From Adiantum capillus-veneris (lineage: Eukaryota; Streptophyta; Polypodiopsida; Polypodiales; Pteridaceae): a stretch of 64,000 nt of DNA. Positions within the stretch are counted from its first letter, which is position 1; each line of letters opens with the position of its first letter. The position numbers and the translations under genes are program-made. The notes beneath the pieces were generated by a model, which had not been told where the DNA came from, ran no database searches, and saw nothing but the letters and a program-made list of their open reading frames with translations. This document shows positions 27,798 to 39,642 of the stretch, piece by piece. The stretch covers positions 88,433,529-88,497,528 of the forward strand of contig CM043959.1 of NCBI GenBank assembly GCA_014529385.2, written 5' to 3'.

Positions 27798-29472
27798 CAA
27801 GTCTAGCGTTAGTCGTGATAATCCTTGGAAAGAACGAAGAACGAAAATGAAAGCTGGACGTGAATGAAAACAAAAAGATGTAGAAGCTGAGCTAACGATA
27901 GCTCGAGAGAAACTTAAACAACAAAGAGAGTCCGACTCTCTAAAATCAACGGAAGGACCAAAGAGTGCAAGCTTAGGCGGGTCGGTATTGGTAGATAAGA
28001 TCAATGAACCCTTAGATGCAATCTTGCAAGCATATGAAGCAAGATTGGAGAACAGACAGACCCTAGAGAAAAGATGGATGACATATCCATATCCAGAGAT
28101 AGAAAAAGAGAGACTAGAGATGTGCAAATAGCTGATTGAAACTGCACAAGCTTTACTGGAGCCTCCACCTATGGAAGCAGGAGATAGAGTAATCAAACCA
28201 CCAAACAATGAAACACCTCACAAAACTGAACAAAGGATACCCGACAAGATAGAAAACATTAAATCCTTGCCGGATGTAGAGGATGCAAAAGACGTACCTA
28301 ATAGCACTGATGAATCACTGAAAGATTTTCCACCATATTCCCCTATTGTGGAAGAAAATTGGCATGAAGAGCTATGGGAAACGGTGCGAAAAGCTCAAGA
28401 AAAATATGAGACAAAAACAGTTGAGTCAGCGCCTTTCTCGGAGCTGAACTTGAATAAGACTCCATGGGATTTGGATGTTAAATCATTTCAAGGGGATAAT
28501 GGTTCAGTTGCATCCGAAGATAGCAGACCACAATCTCTCAGAACTTTGCCATCATATATGGGGGACTATGAGGCAAGGTCAGAAATTCAAAGAGTACCTT
28601 CTCAGAGAATAGGCGGTTCGAATCAATTGGACACTAAAATCCTGACAGACTTGTTGACCACTCCGGTCAAGTGTACAATCACATTGGCAGAATTGTTAAA
28701 AATTAGGCCAAGCATGTGGACGGAAGTGGAAAAATGTCTTGAAAAATTTGGCATAAGGATGCCTCTCAAGTTCTTCGAAATCGAGCTTAATGACACAAAA
28801 CCGAAGAAAGTCAACACTAGACCAGTGCCACTCAACAAGGTAGGAGAGTATTGTGAGGGTGAAGACGGCAACACGACCCTACCAGTTGAGTATAATGGCA
28901 TAGAGACTAAGGCAATACTTGATAGTGGAGCTGGCATTGCCATTGCGACCAAATTGCTATGGGAAAAATGGGGAAAACCAGCAATACGAACAACTAGAAT
29001 GAAATTGCAACTGGCGGATGGGCACATAGAAAGGCCTATAGGATTGCTTGAGGCAATTGTGGTATCTTCCTATGGCATAGAGTACGAACATACCTTTTCC
29101 ATAGTAGATTTCGGCAAGAAGAGCAACTATGAAATTATCCTTGGTAGGCCGTTCATGAGGCAACTCAAAATGGTGCAGGACTGGGGGTATGATTATTTGT
29201 ATCTAAGACATGCTGAAACTACTACACGCGTAAACATGAAAAATCATAGCTACCATGATGTCACGAGAACCCCTGTGGAAGAATTTGACTCAGCCACCAT
29301 TAGTGGATCAGAAGTCCCAGCGTGGCTTTGTAAGAAAAAAGAGATATGGATGTGTGGAGCATCTCAATGTAGTGAATTTGACCACGATGAAAGGACACTA
29401 GAGAGGGTCTTGGAAGACGATGCCTATATACGAGAACCTTTTCCTGAAGAGAAGCTCGAACCCCTAGAATAG
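27798..29472 (+). pseudogene. Gy-A gag-pol linker and aspartic protease
   Basis: An open frame runs from about 27,870, broken by TAG at 28,129, to TAG at 29,470. The first part is charged and helical. The retropepsin lies at about 28,880-29,180: a DSGAGIAIAT active site, a flap-region LQLADG, and ILGRPFM near its end. This is the usual Ty3/gypsy PR between gag and RT. The two interrupting stops are CAG-to-TAG type. The C-terminal part continues in frame past 29,472 into an acidic linker. Confidence 0.85.
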
Positions 29473-30369
29473 TCTCAAATTTTGGCTACATTGGATGTAT
29501 GCGTCAATGAGGTCACTCCCACCAAATTTTGTGATGAGAATGGCTACGATATCATACCATACTACATGTTGAGCAAAATTGTGGAGGAGGACGAGAACGA
29601 GGTAGATACTGAGAATATGAGGATCCATAAAACAGAAACGAAACTTGAGATTAAGATAGTGGGCTATGTGGACATCCCCACTAAAGAAATCAAGCAGGAA
29701 GGAGAAGAATTTTATGATTCTTCTGATCAAAGTGAAAACAAGGATAATGCGGATGACGAGAAGTCGGAAAATACAGAGGGAGACGACAATCAAGATCAAG
29801 ACAATGACGTCTTCTACAATTTCCCAAACCAAAGTGAGAGACGCCAAAAAAGATACAAGAGTAAACGACACCACATCAGTACACCAACCAGGTTGAGACC
29901 CATGCCAGAGTTTAAGGGTAAGACACATTTCCTTATGAACATTCATGCTGTTGATTGTGCTAAGGATAAAGTGTCAGGAAGATTTCTTAAGGTTGCTGAA
30001 GACTCAGGATTTAAGTCCAGACTGTTGAAACCTAAGAAAACCAGCAAACCAAAAAAAAGAGTTGCAACAGAAAAACTGAATGTCTGTGGTAGTCCAATTA
30101 TGACAAAAATTGAACGGAAAACGAGATACAATGAGTTGAAACAAAAAATTAAAAATGTATGGACAACTGAAATGGAAAGTAGCGATGGAACGAACGCTAG
30201 TGATGGGAGTAAAAAGATAGATGTACCTCCTCACTATTGTAAGTACACCATTCAAGAAAGAAGATTGGTGGTTCAACAACCAATGAGGGAGCCTAAATCA
30301 AACGAGTCCTACGATGGGCCAGAGAACGCCAAGAAAATAGACTTAGCAGAGCCAGGAGAAAATCCTTGA
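29473..30369 (+). pseudogene. Gy-A acidic linker between PR and RT
   Basis: In frame with PR before it and RT after it (298 codons, ending in TGA at 30,367). It is rich in Asp, Glu and Lys (EDENEVDTENM, KDNADDEKSENTEGD), followed by a basic segment (RRQKRYKSKRHH, KPKKTSKPKKR). I recognise no domain. It is probably a spacer of the polyprotein. Confidence 0.65.
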
Positions 30370-31350
30370 CCTGCTTACATTGCCATAGATCTAGGTCGAG
30401 AAGAAGAGGACTTACTGATCAAAACACTTAAGTAATTTCGAGATGTATTTGCATGGTTGTACAAAGATTTGAAGGGAGTGGATCCTAACATTTGTGAACA
30501 TTCAATCCCTCTGAAGTCTGATGCAAAGCCAAGCAAACAACGTCCCTACACGTATAATGAGACATTCGCCAAAAGGATAAAAGAGGAGATAGAAAAACTT
30601 ATGGAGGCTGAATTTTTTTATGAGATAGAACACACGGACTGGGTGTCCCCGATAGTGGTGGTACCCAAGAAAAATGGGAAATTACGAGTGTGTGTGAATC
30701 TCAAGAAGGTAAACGCAGAAACAATAAGAGACAACTACCCTCTTCCTATGACTGAACACGTCCTGGAACGAGTGGCAGGCAAGCAAGCCTATAGCTTTAT
30801 GGACGGATTCTCTGGTTATAACCAATTGGGGGTCAAACTAGAAGATCAATACAAAACAGTATTTGCAACAGAATGGGGCATATATGTGTTTAGGGTAATG
30901 CCATTTGGCTTGACCAATGCTCCAGCCACATTTCAGAGATTAATGACACACGCTTTTAAAGAATACTTGCGAAAATTCTTGGATATTTACATGGACGACT
31001 TGTGTGTCTATTCTCTATTGAGAGAAGACCATATAGATCATCTGAGAAAGGTATTCGAAAAATGCAGAACGTATAGGATTTGCCTCAACCCAGAAAAATG
31101 CGTATTCATGGTATGACAAGGTAAAATCTTAGGCCACATAGTGTCGGCTAATGGAATTACCATTGATGAAGACAAGGTAAAGGTGATCATAGAATTGCCA
31201 AGACCAAACACTATACGAGAGGTACAATCATTTATGGGACATTGTGGATACTACCGACGTTTTATCTACATGTACGCGGTAATCGCAAAACCCTTGTATA
31301 GTCTAATCACGCTCTTCATTTGGACAAATGAATGTGAGGAGTCATTCTAG
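30370..31350 (+). pseudogene. Gy-A reverse transcriptase
   Basis: The reverse transcriptase that copies element RNA. The RT start motif (FRDVFAW) is at about 30,436. Motifs include VVVPKKNGKLRVCVNLKKVN, SFMDGFSGYNQ, MPFGLTNAPATFQRLM and the catalytic IYMDDLCVYS near 30,990. Stops TAA (30,433), TGA (31,114, between FMV and QGKILGH) and TAG (31,348) interrupt one continuous frame. The active-site residues are intact. It continues directly into RNase H. Confidence 0.92.
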
Positions 31351-31790
31351 AAACTAAAAGATGCAATGGTATCTGCACCAATTCTAAAAGCACCAGATTG
31401 GTCAAAGATATTCCATGTACATGTAGATGCTTCGGCATTTGCAATAGGCTGCATATTAGCACAACCAGATGAGGGAAAGATGGATTTTCCAATCAGTTAT
31501 GCTAGTAGACAACTCAACAGTGCAGAAAAGAATTATACTACCACTGAAAGAGAAGGATTGGGTATGATATATGCTGTAAAGAAATTTCGGCATTACTTAC
31601 TCGCGAACAAATTCACATTCTTTGTGGATCATCAGGCACTCTTGTACTTAGTAAACAAACCTTGCCACATGGGACTAATTGTAAGATGGTTCATTGTGTT
31701 GCTGGAGTTTGATTTTACGGTAGTAGTTAAGAAAGGAAAAACTCATCAAAGAGCAGACCACCTTTCTCGATTACTACATGGTGAAAAAGC
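31351..31790 (+). CDS. Gy-A RNase H
   Basis: The Ty3/gypsy-type RNase H fused to RT in the open stretch 31,366-33,252. Motifs are FHVHVDASAFAIGCILAQ (first catalytic Asp), YTTTEREGLGMIYAVKKFRHYL (catalytic Glu), FTFFVDHQALLYLV (Asp) and HQRADHLSRL at the end. The domain is complete. I see no second, archaeal-type RNase H of the kind found in Tat/Ogre elements. Confidence 0.88.
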
Positions 31791-33252
31791 TACCGGAGTA
31801 GATGATGATCTCCCGGACGCATACCTGTTTAATATAGAGACGGTACCGAAATGGTCAGAGCAAATTATTCCGTTGCTGACATATGGAATGAATCTTGACG
31901 ACAAACACACGAGAGAAGACATTAGACAAGCACGAAATTACACAATGCTTGCGGGAAGAATGTACCATCATGGAAACGATGGGATTCTAAGGTTGTGTAT
32001 AGGCCCAGAGGAGTACGAAGCGTATCTAGAGGAGACCCACACACAAACAGGGGGATTCCATAGAGGAAATCAAATGATGTATGAACAATTAAGAAGACTT
32101 GGAGTGTATTGGCCAGGAATGGCAGGCGATGTAGCAAATTACATCAAGAAATGCGACTTTTGCACATCCAATACCACTGTGGATTATGCCACATTATACC
32201 AAGTAACAGTAGCACCCGCATGGAGTCATGCTATTGTGGATTATTTGACTAATAAGGAGCTACCAGGAGATTGGTCTAAAGCCAGACAAAAGGCTTTACA
32301 AATCGAAGCGAATAGGTATACCCTCATTAGTGACCAATTGTACAAAAGAGGAACTGATGACCAGCTAAGGTTAGTTCCTCATGAAAATGACTACTTTCCA
32401 TTATTGGAACAGGCTCATGCAGGCATAGCAGGTGGTCATTTTTCAGCAAAGAGAACCGTAAAAATCATTATGGTTGCAGGTATATGGTGGCTGACCATGA
32501 TTCAAGATGCATCAGAATTCATGAAAAGGTGTGATGAATGTCAACGCACTAAGGTACCAGTTAAAAGAGACGAAATTCCTTTAAGACCAATGATGAGTGC
32601 TCAAGCATTCGCCAAATGGGGATTGGACTTTGTTGGTCCTATCACTCCACCAGCGTATCGTTCACAAGCACAATATATCATAGTGGCCACAGACTACATG
32701 ACCAAATGGGTGGAAGCAAAAGCCACAACGAAAGCAGACGCTAGAACCACGACACAATTCTTATATGAATATGTGTTTACACGTTATGGCCTTCCAATCG
32801 AGCTGGTGAGTGATAGAGGGACACACTTTGTAAATGAAGTTATCCAACATCTCTTAAATGAGTTTATGGTAATTCATCGCAAATCTGCACCCTATCATCC
32901 ACAAGACAATGGCCAAGCGGAAGCGACCAACAAAATATTGTGCACGGTTCTTACGAAACTGGTTAGTGAAACAAGAACAGATTGGGATCAGATGCTCTAT
33001 TCGGCATTGTGGGCCTATCGAGTTGCATATAATACAACACTCAATGCTACACCATTTAATATGGTATATGGATTAAATGCAATATTGCCTATTGACTTTT
33101 TAATCCCCACACTAAGGGTAGCAAAACAATTGGACTGGACGGGGCATGAACTTTCAGAACGGTTAGAGGAACTTGAAAAATTAGATGAGTTACGACTCAA
33201 TGCTGTAGCGGCCATCTATGCAAAAACAAAGACAACAGAAAGAGTTTTTTGA
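31791..33252 (+). pseudogene. Gy-A integrase with two HHCC zinc-binding modules
   Basis: Inserts element DNA into the host chromosome. The first HHCC module is at about 32,030-32,170 (HTQTGGFHRGNQ...YWPGM...CDFC), a linker follows, then a second at about 32,410-32,550 (HAGIAGGHFSAKRT...CDECQRTK). Both are preceded by a similar 'YTML/YTLI...LYxRG/YHHG...LRL' segment. The DDE core follows with KWGLDFVGPI, LVSDRGTHF and YHPQDNGQAEATN, so D, D and E are present, then GKAP-like WAYRVAYNTTLNATPFNMVYG. A frameshift near 33,230 moves coding to the next frame. Confidence 0.88.
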
Positions 33253-33600
33253 CAAACATGTCAAGAACAAGAACTTTAAAACGGGCGACTATGTCTTAGT
33301 ATACACCCTTAAACAGCATGCTAAAAAGCTAAAGAAAAGGGGCATGGGGCCTTATTTGATACAAGAAATATCGTCCAGCGGAGCAGTAAAACTGTCGACA
33401 CTAGATGGAAAGAAATGCCGAACTGGATTAGTGGGTGTCGTTTAAAAAAATATCATCTACCTTTAACACCGGAAATGTTGTTTCAACTGCATTATGGAAA
33501 AACCTATAGACAGGAACAACAAAGAATTTAGGACCATGCACAAAAAGAAGCAAAGGAACGGATTGCTAAACGAAAGCATTTTCTCAGGACAATAAGCATG
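33218..33600 (+). pseudogene. Gy-A integrase C-terminal end
   Basis: After the shift the frame reads QQKEFFDKHVKNKNFKTGDYVLVYTL...KKRGMGPYLIQEIS (the SH3-like C-terminal domain). A second shift near 33,420 leads to a segment resembling NWISGCRLKKYHLPLTPEMLFQLHYGKTYRQEQQRI, then TAG and a basic helix (KEAKERIAKRKHFLRT). No chromodomain is present. Confidence 0.75.
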
Positions 33601-34169
33601 GTCACCCCAATGATGACTGACGAATATCCTCTTTCAACATCCCAAACAATCGAAGCGGATATACAAAGCGACAAATTAGAAAAGACCATGACAGACCTTA
33701 GGGCTCAGGACGATAGCATCATCGACGACTTGGAAGATACATGGTGTAGTCCTTACATAAAAGCTTATGTAGGCACAAAACAAGTTGAAATCTATGAATT
33801 AATTGACACTGGGGCAAAAATGAGTGTCATCAGCTTTGAGATCTTTCAAAAACTTGGACCAATGAAGACGATCCCTGAGACACACAGATTGAAAGTAGCA
33901 TCGGGTTATGAGGTGACCACAACGTTATAATACCAATCACAGTGCAGGCACACCCGTATACTACAAAATTCCATGTACTGCCACCAAGTAGGTCAGCAAC
34001 TCCGTGTATCTTAGCAGTGTCATGGATGAAAGCTAACAGGGTATTCATTGATTTGGATACGAATGAGGCACTGTTCAGAAAGGAAAACTTTTCAGAACCC
34101 TTCTTATCATATAACCAATTCATGTCAAGGAGGAAACAAAAGTTAATACAACCGCAAAAATCTGCCTAA
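33598..34169 (+). pseudogene. Second retropepsin-like domain downstream of integrase
   Basis: 33,598-33,930 encodes ELIDTGAKMSVIS, a DTGA-type aspartic protease active site with the usual hydrophobic flanks, then HRLKVASGYEV (the flap position). A one-base shift at about 33,925 continues as IIPITVQAHPYTTKFHVLP...CILAVSWMKANRVFIDL, which corresponds to the second half of a retropepsin fold (ILGxxWL...AxIDL). The domain is therefore a complete protease-like fold after IN, additional to the PR at 28.9 kb. Whether it was ever proteolytic is unknown. Confidence 0.75.
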
Positions 34170-34787
34170 CAACAAACAAAGTTTACAAGTCCAGCAACGT
34201 CTTATAAAAAATCAGCAACCATGCAGGGAACCAGGCAAGTTTGGGTACGGTGTACAGAGCTGACCGAGGCACAATTACATCAAAAGCGGAAATACAAAGT
34301 TTGGATAAGGCACGGTAGCCTAATTCCTATAAAAAAAGAGTCAGAAGAACAGACAAAACACCGAAAACAAGCCCAACTTCAAAGAAACATAGTCAATCTG
34401 TCAAATACGCAACGGACTATATTGGTATGGCGGCCAAAATTGCCAATTCAAAACGAGCCAATAACACAAGAAGGGCGGACAAAGATGACAATCGTGCAAC
34501 TATCTACAACTGTCAAGGTCAAGCAACATCATGCAAACAGCATGAGGAAACAAAGAGAATCCACAACAAAAACTACAAGGATGTATCAGACACAAGTCAT
34601 CAAGGTAGAAAGAAAGAATGTTCCACCAGATACGACAATATCGACTTCAAAGGAACCACATACGCCAATTCAAAACCAGTGGAAAACAATCAAACAACGA
34701 GCGGTAGAGTTACAACTACTACTTGCAAAGAAAATCTGCCAGCCAATTCAAGATACCACAGGAAACCTCAACGACAAATGCCAATAA
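34170..34787 (+). pseudogene. Gy-A basic region after the second protease-like domain
   Basis: Reads MQGTRQVWVRCTELTEAQLHQKRKYKVWIRHGSLIPI and then a Lys/Gln/Thr-rich stretch with no recognised domain (188 residues to 34,787). It probably ended the same polyprotein or ORF as the second protease-like domain. A parallel frame (34,427-34,822) is equally open, so coding in the last part is uncertain. Confidence 0.4.
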
Positions 34788-34789
34788 GC

Positions 34790-36540
34790 GCATCGCTTAT
34801 ACCTTCCTCCTGCACCGCATAAATTCTTTCTACATGCATTGACTGCACATGCATATAGGGCTATATTACAAGGCCTGCATTAGCACGAGTTCAAACCCAT
34901 GCACAACACATACCCTTGACGATACCCTGTCATCCGGGAGGACTCCAATTAGGAGGGGGGGGAGGCATTCCAATGCGGACTCATGTTATATATTAGAGGG
35001 CAATGTTTGTGAGCAATTTTTCAACCATTTTTGCGTTTTATTGTGTGATTTTGGGAAAAAGAATATGCCCTCGTAATTAATCAGAATCGGGGACCAAATC
35101 ATCATTCATGAGCCCCTAGGGATGTGTATAGACTATAAAGAGAGTCAAATCTGGCCAAAAACTGTCTAAAAACAACAAAAAATAGGCCAAGGTTGACGAT
35201 AATGAGCGAGATTGTACATAGATGAGAGAAAAGTGAGCTACAAAGTGTTTTGCTTTTCATTGGTATTTTTCTAGGTTAGAATTTCTATTTTCGGGTTATT
35301 TTGGGATTTATTTGCTTTATTTTAACCATTTTCTAGCAAAAATTATAGAAAAAAATCCGTAATCCAGATGGAAACACAAAAGAAGAGACGCCTGATTAGA
35401 GCAAGGTAAAGAAGACACAGAAAAAATAAGGAATGCAAAGGTGACAGGGCAAAATGACCACCGTCATGAAGGGACCTCCAACTTGAGAAATCTGCAAAAG
35501 TGGTAAAACTGAAGCAACCGAAATCCAAATCAGGAAATTTTCGAGCCTAAACCGCATCTCGCAAAAATTTATGGCCACAGGTAAAAGATGGGAAAATTTG
35601 GTGTTGGAGTCTCGATTACATAGAGAGAGGCTAGGCTAGAAATCCCTCATTTGAGTCATTTTCCATAGTGAGAGAGAGAGAGCTCCCTACAGCAGTTGAG
35701 ACTTCCAGGAGCTCATCCATCGCGCACGGTCACCAGATCAACATCAGATATGAGAGGTATGCTCGTCAACACTGACTCTAAGTGTTGTTTACTTCAGTTA
35801 GTCGCAAAACCTCGCCGGCATCACAATCACAACCTATGCACACATACGGTAGAATGGTTGTTAGGGAGACCTAGAGGCCACCAAATGGGACTAAAAGTGA
35901 AAGGCACAATGCTTATAGCTTAGGGATCGAGCCTATGACCTCGGAAAGCGTGAAGGAAGCCGCTCAGAAAACCCTAATTTAGCAGGACCTGCAAAAGGGC
36001 GACAAAACCAAGGTGATCGAAAATGAGCCAAAATTCATAGATAGCAAGCCAATAACCTCGACAAACTGACTGAAGGGTTAGACTATGAAAAAGTTCGTCA
36101 AAACGGAGCCTAAAGTCCCTATCTGACGAAAACCGCACAAAGCGTCACGATACTCTAACGGGCCGACCAAGTGACAAAATTACACCAAATTCAACAAGGA
36201 ACATCCAAAGGAGGTCAACTACGAGATGGAATGTGTCCACTCAGGAAAAAAGTTCTTCCACTAGGGCAAATGCCGGCAACAGGCCAGAAAGACGTCCAAA
36301 TGGTCGTTCTTGGTGTTTCAAACACCAAAACAACAACTGACTGCTTGGATGGAAGGTCAAAAGGAAGTAAAAGACAACCGGAATAATACAAAGACCAAAA
36401 GGAACCGCGACCATCACCTAAGTGGTCTACTTCGACTTCAGGACCAGCTAAGTGCTGCAAACAGGGAGTACATTCTGCTAAATTGATTAAAACTTGATGT
36501 GTGTGTCTAGGAGGGCATATTAAAACCATGATTGTCAACT
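34790..36540 (+). other. Gy-A long noncoding block with internal purine tract
   Basis: 34,790-35,380 is homologous to 3,540-4,010 of the old element copy. At 34,942-34,957 it contains a purine tract (aattaggaggggggggagg) nearly identical to the terminal PPT of Gy-A at 41,037-41,054. A GA-rich spot lies at 35,670-35,685. The open frames here are short and unconvincing. Confidence 0.6.
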
Positions 36541-37600
36541 GACATCAAAAAACTGGTAAAAATGACAAAGTGCCCAGTCTATCGCGATAGACTTGAACTT
36601 ACGCTTAGACAAGGGAAACTTTGACTTTGGCTTCATGAGGGGTGCTAACAAGGAATGTTAACCACCAATATCAAGTCAAAGTGCAAGAAAAATATTTTTT
36701 GGCCAAAAACTCAGTCTATCGCGATAGACTTGCTACAACAATTATTGGGGGGAAAGACTTTTCAAAATTTTACAAGCTAGACTTGGGGAAGCAAATGAAG
36801 GCAGTACACCAAATTTGGTGCCAAGATGGACTCATATGGCAAGCTGAGAAAGACATGCAGACAACTCAGAGTCAGAACAGGACATCTCAAGGGCAGACAG
36901 TAAAATTTACATGTGAGGGGTCAAGAAACCGTGCATCAACTGGGAGAAGGCAGACAGATGGTCACAAAGCCAAAAAATGACAAACTGGCACTAAGTCCCA
37001 GTCTATCGCGATAGACCAAGCAGAGGGATACTGGACCATCTTATCAAAAATTTGAATTAGCAGTTGTCTTCAACATGATGCAAGATGACCACCCACTAAG
37101 TTTGAGCCCAAAACAACACAAAATGAAGGAGATAGACCAACATCTCCTTGAAGGGAATCTGGAAAAATGGGAGTTGATCCAAAAAGGGGTCAATTGACAT
37201 TCATTTGAGGTAGAAATGGGGTCAGATCATGTGCAAGGTATGGGAAACCAATTGGTGGAGTCACAACTGCAAAAAAGGACCCAGATCAAAAAAATGCTAG
37301 TCTATCGCGATAGACTGAGAAAAAGTAGCAAATGGACAGATTTTGAGCTTTGGCTTATGGAGTGACCTTACATGCCATGAGAGCATACACCACACAAAAT
37401 TTCAAGGCATTTGGACTTGTTCTCCTTCACCAACAACATCAATTTGAAGCCGCCAAAGTCGCACAATGGAAGAGCTTGTCTATCTGCTAACATTTTATCT
37501 TAACTAATCTTGGGATTAAGAAGGCTCATCTAGATGCATGATTAAGTGGTAATCAATTTAGGAGATTAGTACTATGTTTGTGCATTAACTGATAATTGTG
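36541..37600 (+). repeat. Palindrome-bearing repeats, downstream array of Gy-A
   Basis: Four copies of (A)GTCTATCGCGATAGAC(T) lie at 36,576-36,593, 36,713-36,730, 37,001-37,016 and 37,299-37,316; spacings are 137, about 288 and 299 bp. The centre TCTATCGCGATAGA is perfect in all four. It is related to the leader array (24,129-24,739). An open frame at 36,642-36,980 runs over one palindrome but has no other sign of coding. Confidence 0.85.
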
Positions 37601-37608
37601 ACGACAGG

Positions 37609-39642
37609 ATCAATGGAGGCTTCTCCGGGAAAAAGAAAAGGCAAGAACCTGGCAACGGAAGGGGCAGTACCCTATGCACTTCTACCCAATTCTTTAAAGC
37701 CAGCAGCCAGATACCTGCAGATGTGCAACAGGCAGCGGCCTTTCAGATATATCAAGGTTCATATGTGGATGACAAAAGAAACTTAGTGGATATAGTGATG
37801 ATTCCCAAGGAGGCAGAGAATTACTTGAAAAGATCACCGCAAAGGTCATGGCTCAAAAAAGTCGGCTTGTGGAACTTCGTATCACTACCACCAGTAGGGA
37901 TAGATTTCAAGAGGGTACAACATCTAATAGAGACTATCCAAGAAGATGGAACTTGCAGAGTGGCATGCATGGATAATGGAGTGATGGAGATCCAGATCAC
38001 CAAAGAGATCATCAAAGAGGCATTGAAATTGTCAGATCAAGGAGCAAACATGAGAGAAAGCAGGAAAAACCTCATAGTTTACTTGCAAAAGTCCAAACTA
38101 CCTTCTTTCGAACTCATAGCAAACCCTGAAGTAAGAGAACTGACACAGATCTACAGTCAGTGTTTGTTGAGCTACAGCAAAAGGCCACCAAGATACACTA
38201 CACCGCACGGGAGCATCTCAACCACACTGACATGGGCTATGGGAATGACCCGTGAGTTCTATATAGATCACGCATCATATCTGTTTGAAGAAATGACAAA
38301 GCTAAGGCAGGACAGACCCAATTACATTGCAAGAGGAGAAGTCCTAACCAGAGTAATATACCATGCCATAGGCGTGGCAGATCAGTTTCCACCTGCCCCT
38401 CATCAGAACGACTGGCTGGTATTAAGGGAAAATAGCGAAGACAGATCACAAAGGAAAGTACCGGCATCTATTAACACCATTGGAGGACACAAGTTGGAAA
38501 GAGTGACAAGAAGTACACAAGAAAAGATGGAAGAAGAAAAAAGAACTGAAGAGGAAGATGCCCGACTAAAGAAGCGGAAAGCGGAAATGGAAAACAACAC
38601 CAGGTTGTAGAAGATAACAAAAATGGAAAGGATGCTAGAAGGGTTTGCTCTAGAAAGATCTCTACGAGGCGATGTAGGCGCCACTTGGAAACCTTCTAGT
38701 AGCACTTTCACACTGAGAACGAAGAATAGAAACAACCCAGCTTTTGAGCTGGACTGGTTCGAGAGGTACATCCAAGAAAGAAATGTTAGGGATGAACCAG
38801 AATTGCTACTAGAAGAGGAGGATCTCCAAACTTTGAGAGATCAGCTGAGGCCAACTTCGCGTGATCAGGAAACACCGCCGCCATCTCCAAGGCCAGATAC
38901 AAGTGAAAGGCAATCTAGCCCATCTGCTGAATCTACTTCGCATTCAGAAAACTCACATCGTGATGACAGAGTTCACACACCGCCCAATGAACAGGAAGAA
39001 GAGGAAGAAGAAGAAGAAGGAACAAATAGACACCCAAACAATGGAGCCATATCACAAAGTGATAAAGGCAAGCAAAAGGAGGTGGATCAGACTAAAGATA
39101 AAGCTTCTTCCTCTCAAGAAATTGAGCTGGAAGCTACTATAGATGAAGATTTGCAGTCAATGGCGTCAATACTAAACCGAACAAGACTGCACAATCAATG
39201 GTTAGCTGATCAGAACCGGTCCAACAAAATGAAGCTACAAAAAAATGATGAGGAAGTTCTGAGACTGCAAGAGCAAAGGGAGGACACTCTAAAGCTGATC
39301 AGCATCAGAGATGCTGAAATATTGGGGCTCAAAGGCACAATAAATCTTCTCAAAGACAATTTACAGGAGTCGGAAGACTTCAATGCCATATGTGAAGATA
39401 CAATAAACGTATTCCTTGAAGATGTCAGTGACAGAGACGAACACATCCAAAAGTTGGAAAAGGAAAAGCAAGATGCGTTGGAGACCATCAAAAGTTTGCA
39501 AGTCGTCATCAATGACTTACAAATTGAAGTCAAAGATTTGAGAGCAGTAACAGATATCCAAGCAAGAGAAATCGAACGCGCTAAGAAGCAAAAAACGTCG
39601 CTACCAACAACACCAGTAGTCCACCCAGAATGGCTTCACTAA
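37609..39642 (+). pseudogene. Gy-A extra coding region, first part
   Basis: Sense-strand ORFs 37,723-38,610 and 38,623-39,642 are in one frame, separated by a single TAG (38,608). The N-terminal 250 residues form a globular domain (WLKKVGLWNFVSLPP, DNGVMEIQITKEIIKEALKLS, YTTPHGSISTTLTWAMGMTREFYID) that loosely recalls the plant mobile/transposase_32-type domain of Athila-like extra ORFs; this is unproven. Then come a Lys/Glu helix, a Pro/Ser/Glu-rich low-complexity stretch with a run of nine Glu, and a long coiled coil (about residues 180-330 of the second ORF). There is no signal peptide or membrane segment, so it is not a typical envelope protein. Confidence 0.6.

Noticed and set aside
34942-36540. 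Possible solo LTR after the internal purine tract of Gy-A
   Set aside because: The block is conserved in the old relative as internal sequence and has no matching second copy or TG...CA ends; kept as a noncoding block.
38861-39142. Alternative frame with a run of Lys in the Gy-A extra ORF
   Set aside because: A shadow of the Glu-rich stretch of the longer frame, without its own support.
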